DNA of 47,853 nucleotides, from the NCBI GenBank assembly GCA_964565405.1, contig CAZMEW010000005.1:1-47853 (forward strand). The letters are read 5' to 3'. The position numbers were made by a program, and so were the translations under genes. Position 1 is the stretch's first letter. Each line of letters opens with the position of its first letter. This stretch comes from UBA922 sp964565405 (GTDB lineage: Bacteria > Patescibacteriota > Patescibacteriia > Magasanikbacterales > UBA922). A model generated the notes under the pieces. That model worked only from the letters and a program-made list of their open reading frames with translations, did no database searches and was not told where the DNA came from. Below, piece after piece: positions 33,694 through 41,274 of the stretch.

Positions 33694-34281
33694 CTATCTT
33701 TCCATTTTCATCTGAATCTTCACCCCTAGTGCTTTTTCGTATTGTGAGAGTTGATTGGTAGTTATCTTTGCAGTTTGCTGTGCATTCTCAATACCTCCCA
33801 TAGGTAACAGTTGCAGTAATGGAATTTCGATTGTATAACTTCCATCACTCTGTGCAACTGCACGCAATTCCCCAACATTGATTTGTACTGTAGGATATCC
33901 TGTTTTCCACCAGGAGCCGAGGACTGATTCGTTATTTGTAGCGCCATACGATAATACAGAATAAATCGGTCCATCTGGATTTTCTTCTTTTTTCTGCACG
34001 ATAATAATATTTTTATTTGTTATTTTGATCCACGGACGCAGGATCCGCGCACGTCGGGCACCACGTGACATAACTGATACTCCACCACCACTTGTTATAC
34101 CAACTGTCCTTGTACCCTGATCCGTACCGTATTCGATTTTGATTGGTTTTTCTTCGAATAATTGCTTTTCATCGGGTTGATATTGAAAATTGCTTAGTAA
34201 TTTTGTCTTTCTAAACCGCACACCGACTACCATAAAAAAACCTATCATGAGGCCGATCAGAAGCCATGAAAACGTGGTCAT
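33694..34281 (-). CDS. Hypothetical membrane-anchored protein (195 aa)
   Basis: No family recognised. One N-terminal hydrophobic segment (about residues 5-22, then Arg/Lys) anchors a predominantly beta-type soluble domain with Gly-rich and Val/Ile-rich strands (TRTVGITSGGGVSVMSRG, IKITNKNIIIVQ). Its topology suggests an envelope protein facing either side. It lies 11 bases downstream of a small CPR-type hypothetical gene on the same strand and is probably co-transcribed. Confidence 0.55.
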   Translation of the reverse strand: MTTFSWLLIGLMIGFFMVVGVRFRKTKLLSNFQYQPDEKQLFEEKPIKIEYGTDQGTRTVGITSGGGVSVMSRGARRARILRPWIKITNKNIIIVQKKEENPDGPIYSVLSYGATNNESVLGSWWKTGYPTVQINVGELRAVAQSDGSYTIEIPLLQLLPMGGIENAQQTAKITTNQLSQYEKALGVKIQMKMER

Positions 34282-34292
34282 ACATTCTATAG

Positions 34293-34604
34293 TTATAACT
34301 TAAATGTTCTTATCATTGATGCGATCCGCGTACCCTCTCGCTCTACTACCTCACCCTCATATTCTCCCCCATGTGCCGAAGTTCCCTGGTAGCTTGGCTG
34401 TTTCTGGTCGAGGTGCAAATTTACCTGAAATCCACCTTCATATTCTTCAATATACGCATGAAACCTCGGGTAGAGTGTTCTTCCATTGATCATTCGCATA
34501 TAACTGGTTTGACCTGTATTTCTCCCGACCATTTTACCATATCCACATCGGCGGAGCATGTATTCGTGGTTGTGTTTGTATTGTCCCTCACAGTGTATTT
34601 TCAT
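34293..34604 (-). CDS. Conserved hypothetical protein (103 aa)
   Basis: The middle of the protein (YPRFHAYIEE..., FQVNLHLDQKQPSYQGT, HGGEYEGEVVEREG) resembles a small soluble protein that I recall in many candidate-phylum genomes without an assigned role. It has no signal peptide or membrane segment. The alternating hydrophobic pattern suggests beta-strands, with several His residues. It starts just after a REP-like repeat and is followed after 11 bases by the membrane-anchored 195-residue protein. Confidence 0.6.
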   Translation of the reverse strand: MKIHCEGQYKHNHEYMLRRCGYGKMVGRNTGQTSYMRMINGRTLYPRFHAYIEEYEGGFQVNLHLDQKQPSYQGTSAHGGEYEGEVVEREGTRIASMIRTFKL

Positions 34605-34620
34605 AGTTCCTCAAAACGTT

Positions 34621-34673
34621 CGTCATCCCCGCGAAAGCGGGGATCTTAGATTCCCGTTTGCACGGGAATGACG
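34621..34673. repeat. REP-like double hairpin (CCCGC-GAAA-GCGGG type)
   Basis: GTCATCCCCGC-GAAA-GCGGGGAT followed by TTCCCG/CGGGAA and the closing GAATGACG form a REP-like unit. Related copies lie at 39777-39801 and, inverted, at 39893-39914. Confidence 0.75.
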
Positions 34674-34684
34674 TAAAAAAAATT

Positions 34685-35158
34685 CTAAATATGACACGAT
34701 TCTTCTCCTCGCTTCATCAAATATTTCTGATGATATTCTTCTGCTTTCCAGAAATTTGTAGCTTCGGTAATTTCAGTCACAATCGGACTTTTCCATTTTC
34801 CAGATTTTCCTAAAACTTCCTTTGATTTTTCTGCAATCTCTTTCTGCTCTGGTGTATGATAAAAAATCGCAGAGCGATATTGGCTTCCAATATCTGGTCC
34901 CTGACGATTGAGCGTCGTCGGATTATGTGATTGCCAAAATATATTCAATAATTCTTCGTATGATATTTTTTCTGGATCATAGGTGAGCTGCATCACTTCT
35001 GCATGTCCACTCCGATCGGAACATACTTGTTCATACGTTGGTCGTTCAGTTTGCCCACCCATATATCCGACTGTAGTATCAATAACTCCCGGAAGTTTGC
35101 GAAAAGTTTCTTCTACTCCCCAGAAACATCCTGCGCCGAATGTTGCTTGCTGTGTCAT
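34685..35158 (-). CDS. msrA: Peptide methionine-S-sulfoxide reductase MsrA
   Basis: Repairs oxidised methionine in proteins. The catalytic GCFWG motif (Cys at residue 11) opens the protein, followed by the family segments VGYMGGQTERPTYEQVCSD, GHAEVMQLTYDP, FWQSHNPTTLNRQGPDIGSQYRS and the C-terminal AEEYHQKYL. The length of 157 is normal. It starts five bases after the DUF305 gene, so the two form an operon, a pairing consistent with oxidative or metal stress. The C-terminal ECHI-like tail (EESCHI) supplies a possible resolving Cys. Confidence 0.97.
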   Translation of the reverse strand: MTQQATFGAGCFWGVEETFRKLPGVIDTTVGYMGGQTERPTYEQVCSDRSGHAEVMQLTYDPEKISYEELLNIFWQSHNPTTLNRQGPDIGSQYRSAIFYHTPEQKEIAEKSKEVLGKSGKWKSPIVTEITEATNFWKAEEYHQKYLMKRGEESCHI

Positions 35159-35162
35159 ACAA

Positions 35163-35537
35163 TTATTTGAACCATGTATTAAGCCATTTCTTCATCTGAT
35201 CAATTTCCCTAGTCTGGGCCTTGATAATTGCTGCCGACAAATTGCGTAGTTCACGATGTTCTGAATTCTGTACCATTTCTGCCATCTCAATCGCACCTTC
35301 ATGATGTGTAATCATTTCCTTGAGGAATGTCCGATCAAGCTCATCACCTGTTTTTCCTTCAAGACTGCTTGTCATCGAATCCATCGTATGGTCCATAGTC
35401 ATAGTTTCTACCGGAACAACACTACTCTTCGACGTACTTTCTGGAGCATATTTTTCCGCTACCAATACTGCCCCACCTACCCCACCGACAAAAAAACTGA
35501 GTATCATTGCGACTATCAACAGGGGCATTTCTTTCAT
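35163..35537 (-). CDS. DUF305-family membrane-anchored protein
   Basis: A single N-terminal helix (about residues 5-27) holds an exported helical domain with the family motif MITHHEGAIEMAEMV. Members of DUF305 (CopM-like) bind copper through Met and His; here a Met-rich MTMDHTMDSM stretch precedes the domain and supports metal binding. It is first in an operon with msrA. No cytoplasmic copper enzyme is nearby. Copper binding is inferred from the family. Confidence 0.85.
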   Translation of the reverse strand: MKEMPLLIVAMILSFFVGGVGGAVLVAEKYAPESTSKSSVVPVETMTMDHTMDSMTSSLEGKTGDELDRTFLKEMITHHEGAIEMAEMVQNSEHRELRNLSAAIIKAQTREIDQMKKWLNTWFK

Positions 35538-35576
35538 ATCAATACGTTAAAAATAAGACGTTTTGAGTATAAAACA

Positions 35577-35604
35577 AAAGCCGCCGTTGTGCAACGGCAG
35601 CTTT
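35577..35604 (-). terminator. Terminator of the DUF378 gene
   Basis: On the minus strand AAAGC-TGCCGTTG-CA-CAACGGCG-GCTTTTG with a following T-rich run; one of the longest stems here. Confidence 0.8.
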
Positions 35605-35623
35605 ATGTTGTCGAATAAAAAAA

Positions 35624-35839
35624 TTACATTGTTGACTTCGTGCAACTCTTACAATCTTTCTTATGAGTAAAGAGAAGAACGAGAGCTGAAAGGCCTACCA
35701 AAACATATACTACGCGAGAAAAAGTGGCATCCATACCGCCAAACAATTGGCCGATATCCCAACCCCAGATTCCAACGAGTAACCAATTCAACCCGCCGAC
35801 TACGACGAGGAGAAAGGCTATCATGTGTACTGCTTTCAT
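35624..35839 (-). CDS. DUF378-family two-helix membrane protein
   Basis: A 71-residue integral protein with two hydrophobic helices (about residues 5-25 and 40-58) and the family signature GGLNWLLVGIWGWDIG. It has a C-terminal KKDCKSCTK motif, a possible metal or redox site. Unlike most host genes here, it has a perfect Shine-Dalgarno sequence (AGGAGGTGA) a few bases before the ATG. A 12-base element, CGTTAACTCAGT on the minus strand, at 35873-35884 recurs upstream of the DUF2231 gene. Function of the family is unknown; it is often linked to stress responses. Confidence 0.85.
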   Translation of the reverse strand: MKAVHMIAFLLVVVGGLNWLLVGIWGWDIGQLFGGMDATFSRVVYVLVGLSALVLLFTHKKDCKSCTKSTM

Positions 35840-35872
35840 GTGTGTTCACCTCCTGTCATACTATAAATACTG

Positions 35873-35884
35873 ACTGAGTTAACG
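35873..35884 (-). promoter_or_regulatory. Shared 12-bp upstream element, copy 1
   Basis: CGTTAACTCAGT (minus strand) lies seven bases before a TATAGT that can act as -10 for the DUF378 gene. The identical 12-mer is found at 36544-36555 before the DUF2231 gene. Confidence 0.4.
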
Positions 35885-35996
35885 ACACATGACTAGTATA
35901 CACATAATTCGTCTTTTTTAAAAATCAAGGATAGATAGTTATCCACTTTTTCAAAATACAAAAAATCAATTGTTATGTTCCATGTATGTTGTATAT

Positions 35997-36530
35997 TTAT
36001 CGCAACTTGAACAGCGTATAGACAGCTTTAACCATCGGATCAGCTTCTGGCCCATAGACCATACCCCCACCAAGTGCGCCTGTAAACGTCACACAGATAA
36101 GCCCAAATAGCGCGAGTACAATTACGACTGGACGAAGTGTCAAAAATTTTGCAATTTTTTCTAATATTTTCCAGATTACGTACATCCATTCACGTTTGCT
36201 CACAAATCGCGTAACCACGTTCGTCACTGTCATAATCAACTGACTTCCCGCAAGTATAATAAACACAAATTCAGTTACGGTTGCTACTTTTTCATGATAT
36301 GCGAGCGCGGTTCCTGGTTCGATGACTTCACCCCCCCGAGCTTCCCCGGTCTCGAGCGCAGCAAACACCGCAAGTGTTCCTACAAATAGTAATACTCGCT
36401 TAGCAAAAATCCATTTTGGATCAGTCCATGTTTTCTTGAATGGAACAAGCTCAAGCAATGCGTAGAGTGTTAAGAGCGCAATTGGGAAATGTACGATTAC
36501 TGGATGAATTTGGGCGAGAAATAATTCCAT
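35997..36530 (-). CDS. DUF2231-family membrane protein
   Basis: An integral membrane protein of about four helices with the family's N-terminal IHPVIVHFPIALL, whose two His residues are a possible heme- or metal-binding pair. A Gly/Glu-rich loop (TGEARGGEVIEPG) and a second His near 80 follow. An extra C-terminal helix and loop with GALGGGMVYGPEADP, also a repeated family feature, extend to residue 177. It lies alone on the minus strand, with the shared 12-base element just upstream of its start. Function is unknown; DUF2231 proteins are often found beside redox or metal genes. Confidence 0.75.
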   Translation of the reverse strand: MELFLAQIHPVIVHFPIALLTLYALLELVPFKKTWTDPKWIFAKRVLLFVGTLAVFAALETGEARGGEVIEPGTALAYHEKVATVTEFVFIILAGSQLIMTVTNVVTRFVSKREWMYVIWKILEKIAKFLTLRPVVIVLALFGLICVTFTGALGGGMVYGPEADPMVKAVYTLFKLR

Positions 36531-36543
36531 ATTCTATAAGTTT

Positions 36544-36555
36544 ACTGAGTTAACG
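36544..36555 (-). promoter_or_regulatory. Shared 12-bp upstream element, copy 2
   Basis: Identical to the element at 35873-35884, here 14 bases upstream of the DUF2231 start codon and close to TATAGA. Confidence 0.4.
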
Positions 36556-36632
36556 TTTGCTAAGTAAGTGTAATGTAATTTTCTTTTACTTTTGTACTCC
36601 CTGCCGGCAGGCAGATTACGTCTGACTTTATT

Positions 36633-37871
36633 TTATACCTCATGAAATTTTTCAGTACTTGGTCTGTATTTGGTAACAAAGACGAGCCAGCCACAAAAAA
36701 TGAGTACTCCCGCGATTATGGTCGGTAGACTTAGATGAAACGCCACAATAAACCCGGCAATCACTGGCGGAATAGCTGAACCCAGTGACTGCAATGACGC
36801 GGTTATTCCCATAATTTCTCCTTGTGATTGTTTGTCCGCCGAGTTGGAAACTACGGCGCTCATATTGGGCATAGTCAAACCATTACAGATAGCGACCATA
36901 GGCATGAGCACGTAGATCCACCCAAGACTTGGCGCCAAGAGATGTGCCACAATAGCAAATGGGAGTACGAATAGCGCAACTCTAATAATCTGTTCTGGTT
37001 TTTTGTATTTTGCGGCAATACGTACGAGTGTACCCTGCACCAATGCGATCCAGATGCCGAGGTAGCCAAAAATAAATCCGATGTCTCGCTGTGTCGCTCC
37101 GAATTTTTCGATCATGTACACTTGGAAGAACTGAATGAAGAATGCAAATCCAAAAATTTGTAGAAATAATACGATAAATACTACACGCATATTCTTCATC
37201 TGGAATGCGCGGATGGTATTCTTGATACCCGTAAACGCACTGATATGGATTTCTTTATTCCGATTAGTATGTGTTTCTTTGAACCAGCGACTGACAGCGA
37301 GCAAATTGAATAATGATAAAGCGGTCGCAAACCAGAATGGAGTTGCAAAATTGAACCATTCCACAATCGTCGAGTCAGACAGTATTCCCCCCACAAAAGG
37401 ACCAACAATAAATCCAAGCCCAAATGCCATACCGATAAGACCGAAATTCTTTGCTTTTTCCTGCGGATCAGATACGTCTGCCACTGCTGAATGCACGACT
37501 GAAATATTTCCCCCAGTTATACCATCGAGCAATCGAGAGAAGAACAAGAGCCAGAGTTGTCCAGTTGCAATTCCAACTGCAAAGAGAATATACCCGACAC
37601 AGGTTCCCGCAAGAGAAATTATAAGTACCGGTTTTCGTCCATATTTATCAGCAAAGGCTCCAATGATTGGAGCTGCAAAAAACATAGCGAGCGGATAAAT
37701 CGCAGTCAGAAGCCCGAGGAGAACCGTTCTAGTCTCATAGCTTACTGAGGCTGGAAGAAACGTGTCTGAGAGAAATAAGGGTGCAATAATCGGCGCAATA
37801 AGCCCAATTCCCACCATGTCGAGTAAGATTACCAGGAACAGCGAGAGAAGTGATAACTTTCTTTTATCCAT
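36633..37871 (-). CDS. Major facilitator superfamily exporter, TetA-like
   Basis: Twelve hydrophobic segments in 412 residues and the MFS motif A between helices 2 and 3 (GAFADKYGRKPVLIIS) identify a drug:proton antiporter-type transporter. LLDGITGGNISVVHSAVADVSDP after helix 4 resembles the TetA/MdtG group, and VQGTLVR lies in the C-terminal half. I start at the ATG at 37871 because the in-frame TTG at 37883 is weak. A good promoter lies upstream. Substrate cannot be told from sequence; tetracycline resistance should not be assumed. Confidence 0.85.
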   Translation of the reverse strand: MDKRKLSLLSLFLVILLDMVGIGLIAPIIAPLFLSDTFLPASVSYETRTVLLGLLTAIYPLAMFFAAPIIGAFADKYGRKPVLIISLAGTCVGYILFAVGIATGQLWLLFFSRLLDGITGGNISVVHSAVADVSDPQEKAKNFGLIGMAFGLGFIVGPFVGGILSDSTIVEWFNFATPFWFATALSLFNLLAVSRWFKETHTNRNKEIHISAFTGIKNTIRAFQMKNMRVVFIVLFLQIFGFAFFIQFFQVYMIEKFGATQRDIGFIFGYLGIWIALVQGTLVRIAAKYKKPEQIIRVALFVLPFAIVAHLLAPSLGWIYVLMPMVAICNGLTMPNMSAVVSNSADKQSQGEIMGITASLQSLGSAIPPVIAGFIVAFHLSLPTIIAGVLIFCGWLVFVTKYRPSTEKFHEV

Positions 37872-37898
37872 AACCAAAATCAAAAATAAGGAAGCTAT

Positions 37899-37927
37899 AC
37901 TATAGCTCAGTATACCGAAAAAATCAA
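37899..37927 (-). promoter_or_regulatory. Promoter of the MFS exporter gene
   Basis: Minus-strand TTGATT (37922-37927), 17-base spacer, TATAGT (37899-37904), with a leader of about 20 bases and no Shine-Dalgarno site. Confidence 0.6.
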
Positions 37928-37934
37928 TGGACGA

Positions 37935-38468
37935 CTAAAAATTCCTACTATCGTATGCCCAATGCAATACCGCTTGTCTTTGCACAGGTCTACAGGTGGT
38001 ATCCCCTCCTTCACAATGTTTTTTGATCTGGGTGATGTGGCGTCGCATTGCCCACCAGCGCGCGATCTGCCGTTTATCTTCCTCGGGGATCCGTCTACCT
38101 AGGTAATATCTGCAATACCACTGAAACCATCCATGCGGATCGTCTGAATAAATCCATCCTTTTTCTTGCCAGACCTTCAAGGATTGGCTCGCATCAACAT
38201 GAAAGTAATTATGTTCTTTATGTTTTGTATTATCCTGTGAGAGAGTTACACCTCTAAACCACTCGCGCGGAAGATCACTCGGAATTCCTGTAGGTACGCC
38301 AATAAAATACGCGCCACCGAATACTCCTAGCTTCAACATTTCTTTGGGTGTTAAATCTGGACGAAACAGTGCATCAAAATTTTTTCCAACCGGCTCGGTC
38401 AGTTCGTAGCGATATTTTTTCTGAAAATTGTCAGAATAGGTAATTTTTTTTGCTAAGCGTCGTCCCAT
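37935..38468 (-). CDS. Conserved hypothetical protein (177 aa)
   Basis: A soluble protein that resembles a family I recall in many bacteria and some fungi without an assigned function. Its strongly conserved-looking parts are KITYSDNFQKKYRYELTEPVGKNF at the start (read in part), LTPKEMLKLGVFGGAYF, the Trp-rich VWQEKGWIYSDDPHGWFQWYC region, RYYLGRR, and the end QRQAVLHWAYDSR. Trp, His, Cys and Arg are enriched. It starts four bases after TspO and is translated with it. It has no membrane segment. Confidence 0.75.
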   Translation of the reverse strand: MGRRLAKKITYSDNFQKKYRYELTEPVGKNFDALFRPDLTPKEMLKLGVFGGAYFIGVPTGIPSDLPREWFRGVTLSQDNTKHKEHNYFHVDASQSLKVWQEKGWIYSDDPHGWFQWYCRYYLGRRIPEEDKRQIARWWAMRRHITQIKKHCEGGDTTCRPVQRQAVLHWAYDSRNF

Positions 38469-38472
38469 ATTA

Positions 38473-38943
38473 TCAATTGAGTACGGCGAGTCCTGTGTTC
38501 AATATGATGGCAAATGTAACCCAGAAGAGGTATGGAATAAGTAATTGTGCGGCCAGAGGTCTCACGCGGTAAAATCGGATCATAGTCGCAATAATCAACA
38601 CCCACATAGTGATAATTACGAGAAGCGCCCATTCAATCGCATGCAGACCAAAAAATACTGGTGTCCAGATTGCATTGAGAAATAATTGGGATCCAAAGGT
38701 GTAGAGTGCAAGACGTCTTTCACGACTTTTTCGCTCCTTGAGAATAAGATAGAGCGAAATCCCCATAAGGAGATAGAGTATTGTCCATACGGGACCGAAT
38801 ACCCAATTGGGTGGGGCAAAAAATGGCTTTACCACTTCAGTCGCATACCATTCGGGGATTTCCGTTCTCGTGACGAGAGTGCCCAAGAGCCCCGCCCCCT
38901 CGCAGAGGATAATCGCTCCAATAAGATGTCCTATCTTTTTCAT
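38473..38943 (-). CDS. tspO: TspO/MBR-family membrane protein
   Basis: A five-helix membrane protein that binds porphyrins and related ligands; in bacteria it is linked to tetrapyrrole and stress responses. The pattern of five helices in 156 residues and the family motifs PPNWVFGPVWTILYLLMGIS and NAIWTPVFFGLH are clear. The conserved W-x-P-x-F and the acidic residue after helix 1 support the assignment. No heme biosynthesis genes are nearby, so the ligand is probably scavenged. It is the first of two overlapping-style genes on the minus strand. Confidence 0.93.
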   Translation of the reverse strand: MKKIGHLIGAIILCEGAGLLGTLVTRTEIPEWYATEVVKPFFAPPNWVFGPVWTILYLLMGISLYLILKERKSRERRLALYTFGSQLFLNAIWTPVFFGLHAIEWALLVIITMWVLIIATMIRFYRVRPLAAQLLIPYLFWVTFAIILNTGLAVLN

Positions 38944-38968
38944 AGTAAGACTGGCTACTATACCCTAT

Positions 38969-39679
38969 TTAATTCGTTACCATATTGAGCTTGAATTCAC
39001 TCCAATTATACGCCGTAAACATCTGATTTACAAAACTATCAATACTAAATATTGCGCGCTCAGCTTCACATGCTTTTCTCTCAGTTTCAGAGTAGTTTGC
39101 ACATTGAGGCATCTGCATCGTAAAGTCAAAGATAATACTTCCTTCATTATACGCGGTCACATACTGATAGGTATTGAATACACTTCCGGCAGCACCCTCA
39201 CTTTGCATTGTCACACAATATTCGTATCGCCCAACTACATGTTGTTCTGTCTTTCCAGACACTGCCATACTTTCATCAGTACCTGCAAGATTACATGTAT
39301 ATACCTCTTCAGAAATCGTGATTTTTGCAGGAGGACTATTCACGACATGCATATACCTGGTTGCAAGTTTATCAATATTTAACACTGAATTTGATTGTGT
39401 ATCGCCCATATATACAAGCCACTGGATCTTGTCTTCGGCTGCTGGATTTCCTGGACATGCTGCGAACTCACACTTCGGCCCTGTGCGGCCGACATAGGTT
39501 CCATCCGGACATTGCATCGCGTCCATGGTGCATGCGACAGGTTCAGTATCAGTTGGCGTAGTGGTATCAGGATCCGTCACTACCGGAGCATTTCTTGGCA
39601 TGTAGTATGTACGGTAACCTAGGTATCCTACTATTCCGACAAGTAAAATAATAATAACGACAAGTATATTTCTATTCAT
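38969..39679 (-). CDS. Membrane-anchored exported protein with a Cys-rich motif (236 aa)
   Basis: No named family. One N-terminal helix (about residues 5-22), no lipobox. The exported part opens with a Thr/Pro/Asp linker (30-47) and then a short Cys-rich unit, CTMDAMQCPDGTYVGRTGPKCEFAAC, read here in two parts (CTMDAMQCPDG, then a GPKCEFAAC end). That unit resembles a motif I recall in several CPR exported proteins. A globular domain of about 160 residues with four further Cys follows. It is probably surface-exposed and disulfide-bonded. Function is unknown. Confidence 0.65.
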   Translation of the reverse strand: MNRNILVVIIILLVGIVGYLGYRTYYMPRNAPVVTDPDTTTPTDTEPVACTMDAMQCPDGTYVGRTGPKCEFAACPGNPAAEDKIQWLVYMGDTQSNSVLNIDKLATRYMHVVNSPPAKITISEEVYTCNLAGTDESMAVSGKTEQHVVGRYEYCVTMQSEGAAGSVFNTYQYVTAYNEGSIIFDFTMQMPQCANYSETERKACEAERAIFSIDSFVNQMFTAYNWSEFKLNMVTN

Positions 39680-39776
39680 ATGTTTATGTATTATGTACTA
39701 TAATAATTTTATTGTACCACTCTGATCTTATATTGTCATTATTTATACTTTCTACATCATTCCCTTATACCCCACA

Positions 39777-39914
39777 CGTCATTCCCGCGAAAGCGGGAAT
39801 CTTATTTCATTAGAAGCCAAATCCTTTCATTCTGGATTTTCTTTTTCTATCAATTTTATTTTCCATTCTCTATTCCCTCCTTTTATACAAAATCCCCGCT
39901 TTCGCGGGGATGAC
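39777..39914. repeat. Inverted pair of REP-like repeats
   Basis: CGTCATTCCCGC-GAAA-GCGGGAATC at 39777-39801 is matched by an inverted relative, ATCCCCGC-TTTC-GCGGGGAT-GAC, at 39893-39914. The pair brackets about 90 AT-rich bases and fills most of the 249-base gap between two genes, where no ORF is apparent. Confidence 0.75.
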
Positions 39915-39928
39915 ATAACACCGTAAGC

Positions 39929-40330
39929 TTATTCTTCACTATCCATGCGACGAAACCTCTTCTTCTCTCCTGTTTTTTTCTTTTCAGTAAGCCGTCTTTC
40001 GTGAGATGCACGAGTTTTTCTGGTCGGTCTTCGAGTTTTTACTGGTCTCAGCGCTTGTCCTACAAGTGCGTGCAATTTTTCTACGGCAACTTCCCTATTC
40101 TGCAATTGAGAGCGCTCTTCTGATACATCGATCATGAGCTCATCCTCCAGATTGATACGATTTTCAAGCTGACTTCGGATCGCTTCTTTTTCTTCGTACG
40201 TAAAAACCGTAGAAGCGCCAATATTCCATCGAAGCTGGACTTTGGTAGCGACTTTGTTGACATTCTGTCCGCCAGGGCCACTCGACGTCACGGCATCAAT
40301 CGTATATTCTGATTCTGGAATCCGATGCAT
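39929..40330 (-). CDS. arfB: ArfB-like peptidyl-tRNA hydrolase (ribosome rescue)
   Basis: Releases the nascent peptide from ribosomes stalled at an mRNA end. The catalytic GGQ loop (SSGPGGQNVNK, residues 16-26) is followed by the domain-3 fold of release factors and a long C-terminal tail rich in Arg and Lys (about 95-133) that would enter the empty mRNA channel. The 133-residue length fits ArfB/YaeJ rather than a full release factor. It starts one base after the SRPBCC gene and is translated with it. Confidence 0.93.
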   Translation of the reverse strand: MHRIPESEYTIDAVTSSGPGGQNVNKVATKVQLRWNIGASTVFTYEEKEAIRSQLENRINLEDELMIDVSEERSQLQNREVAVEKLHALVGQALRPVKTRRPTRKTRASHERRLTEKKKTGEKKRFRRMDSEE

Positions 40331-40331
40331 A

Positions 40332-40796
40332 TTATTTCTCTGCCATTTCTTTCAATAGCGCAAGCGCCTTGGGCCAGGCAGTATCAAAATATTCTTTGTA
40401 TTCCTCATTGGTATCAACATCGACTAGCACCTCTGTTCCCCCGTCTTTTTCTACGAATGTATAATTCTCGAATGCTGGTGTCCATTTTTTTACTTCGTCG
40501 CTCGTGGTATCCACATTCCCCTCATTATCAATAATTCCAATATGCTGAATTGAAAGAAATTCATATTTTCTGTTTTCCACAACTCGTGATGCCATACCGC
40601 CCTTGTTTCCATTATCATCCACTCCGATAAATTTCATCTCAGATCCCTTTTCCCAATTTCCGTCGAACCAGGTGTCGGTCGTGTTTCCCGGACTAAACGG
40701 CTTGGTCCACTGCTTGTACGTGTCCAATTCAAGCATGGTATTCCATACTTTCTCGGCTGGAGCCACAATAAATATCTCGTGGTGTAGTTTTTCCAT
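40332..40796 (-). CDS. SRPBCC (AHSA1-like) domain protein
   Basis: A START/Bet v1-fold protein with an internal ligand cavity. The start MEKLHHEIFIVAPAEKVWNTMLELDTYKQW, read in two parts, is characteristic: beta-strand, then AP-x-x-VW-x-x-L helices. The FENYTFVEKDGGTEVLVDVD segment near residue 110-130 matches the curved sheet, and a long C-terminal helix ends in KALALLKEMAEK. The ligand is unknown. It forms an operon with arfB. Related proteins serve in stress or signalling, which is only a family-level hint. Confidence 0.8.
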   Translation of the reverse strand: MEKLHHEIFIVAPAEKVWNTMLELDTYKQWTKPFSPGNTTDTWFDGNWEKGSEMKFIGVDDNGNKGGMASRVVENRKYEFLSIQHIGIIDNEGNVDTTSDEVKKWTPAFENYTFVEKDGGTEVLVDVDTNEEYKEYFDTAWPKALALLKEMAEK

Positions 40797-40818
40797 ATGA
40801 GTAATATTAGATATTGAT

Positions 40819-41214
40819 TTATACTAATTTGATAAGTTTTCCTTTTCGTTTCACAATATTCTTGTAATCCCACTGGATCGTTTGTGACTTCTTGAGCCAG
40901 CGTTTGAGTTCACCAATCTTAATCTCTTCGAGAGAATTATAAAAGATTGATGCATCTTTGAATTTCCCGGTTCCCTGCTTCAAGTTTGCCTCATCAAAAT
41001 CTGCGCCACTCCAGAACATCAGACGTATTCCTGCTTTTTGTTTACTATACCCAACTATTGGATTGCCGTCGAGAAACCATGCGGGATGTCTATGGTAGAT
41101 TTTATTCTCGGCTTTCGGTAAGTTTTTACTAATTTCTTCTGCCAATACATTGCAGATGTTTTTTTCTTCTTTTGTTTGAGCCTGGTTATACGCGGTAATA
41201 TCTTTGTGTATCAT
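40819..41214 (-). CDS. DUF1801-family protein
   Basis: A 131-residue soluble protein resembling DUF1801/YdhG-like proteins, which share an iron-chaperone-like fold. Recognisable stretches are LPKAENKIYHRHPAWFLDG, PIVGYSKQKAGIRLMFWSG and a C-terminal LKRWLKKS. I start at the ATG at 41214 and not the one at 41250, because the upstream segment, with four Tyr in a row and a hydrophobic run, does not fit the family. It lies between the SRPBCC/arfB pair and the defence island. Confidence 0.7.
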   Translation of the reverse strand: MIHKDITAYNQAQTKEEKNICNVLAEEISKNLPKAENKIYHRHPAWFLDGNPIVGYSKQKAGIRLMFWSGADFDEANLKQGTGKFKDASIFYNSLEEIKIGELKRWLKKSQTIQWDYKNIVKRKGKLIKLV

Positions 41215-41274
41215 ACATAAACTTAAAAATAGCCTATAGTAATAGTACAATATGATTTTTTATTTGACTACCCC

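Noticed and set aside
36580..36633. CTGCCGGCAGGCAG palindrome near 36600 as a terminator for the MFS gene
   Set aside because: The stem is short and the T-run on the minus strand is interrupted; it may equally be a scattered repeat, so I leave it uncalled.
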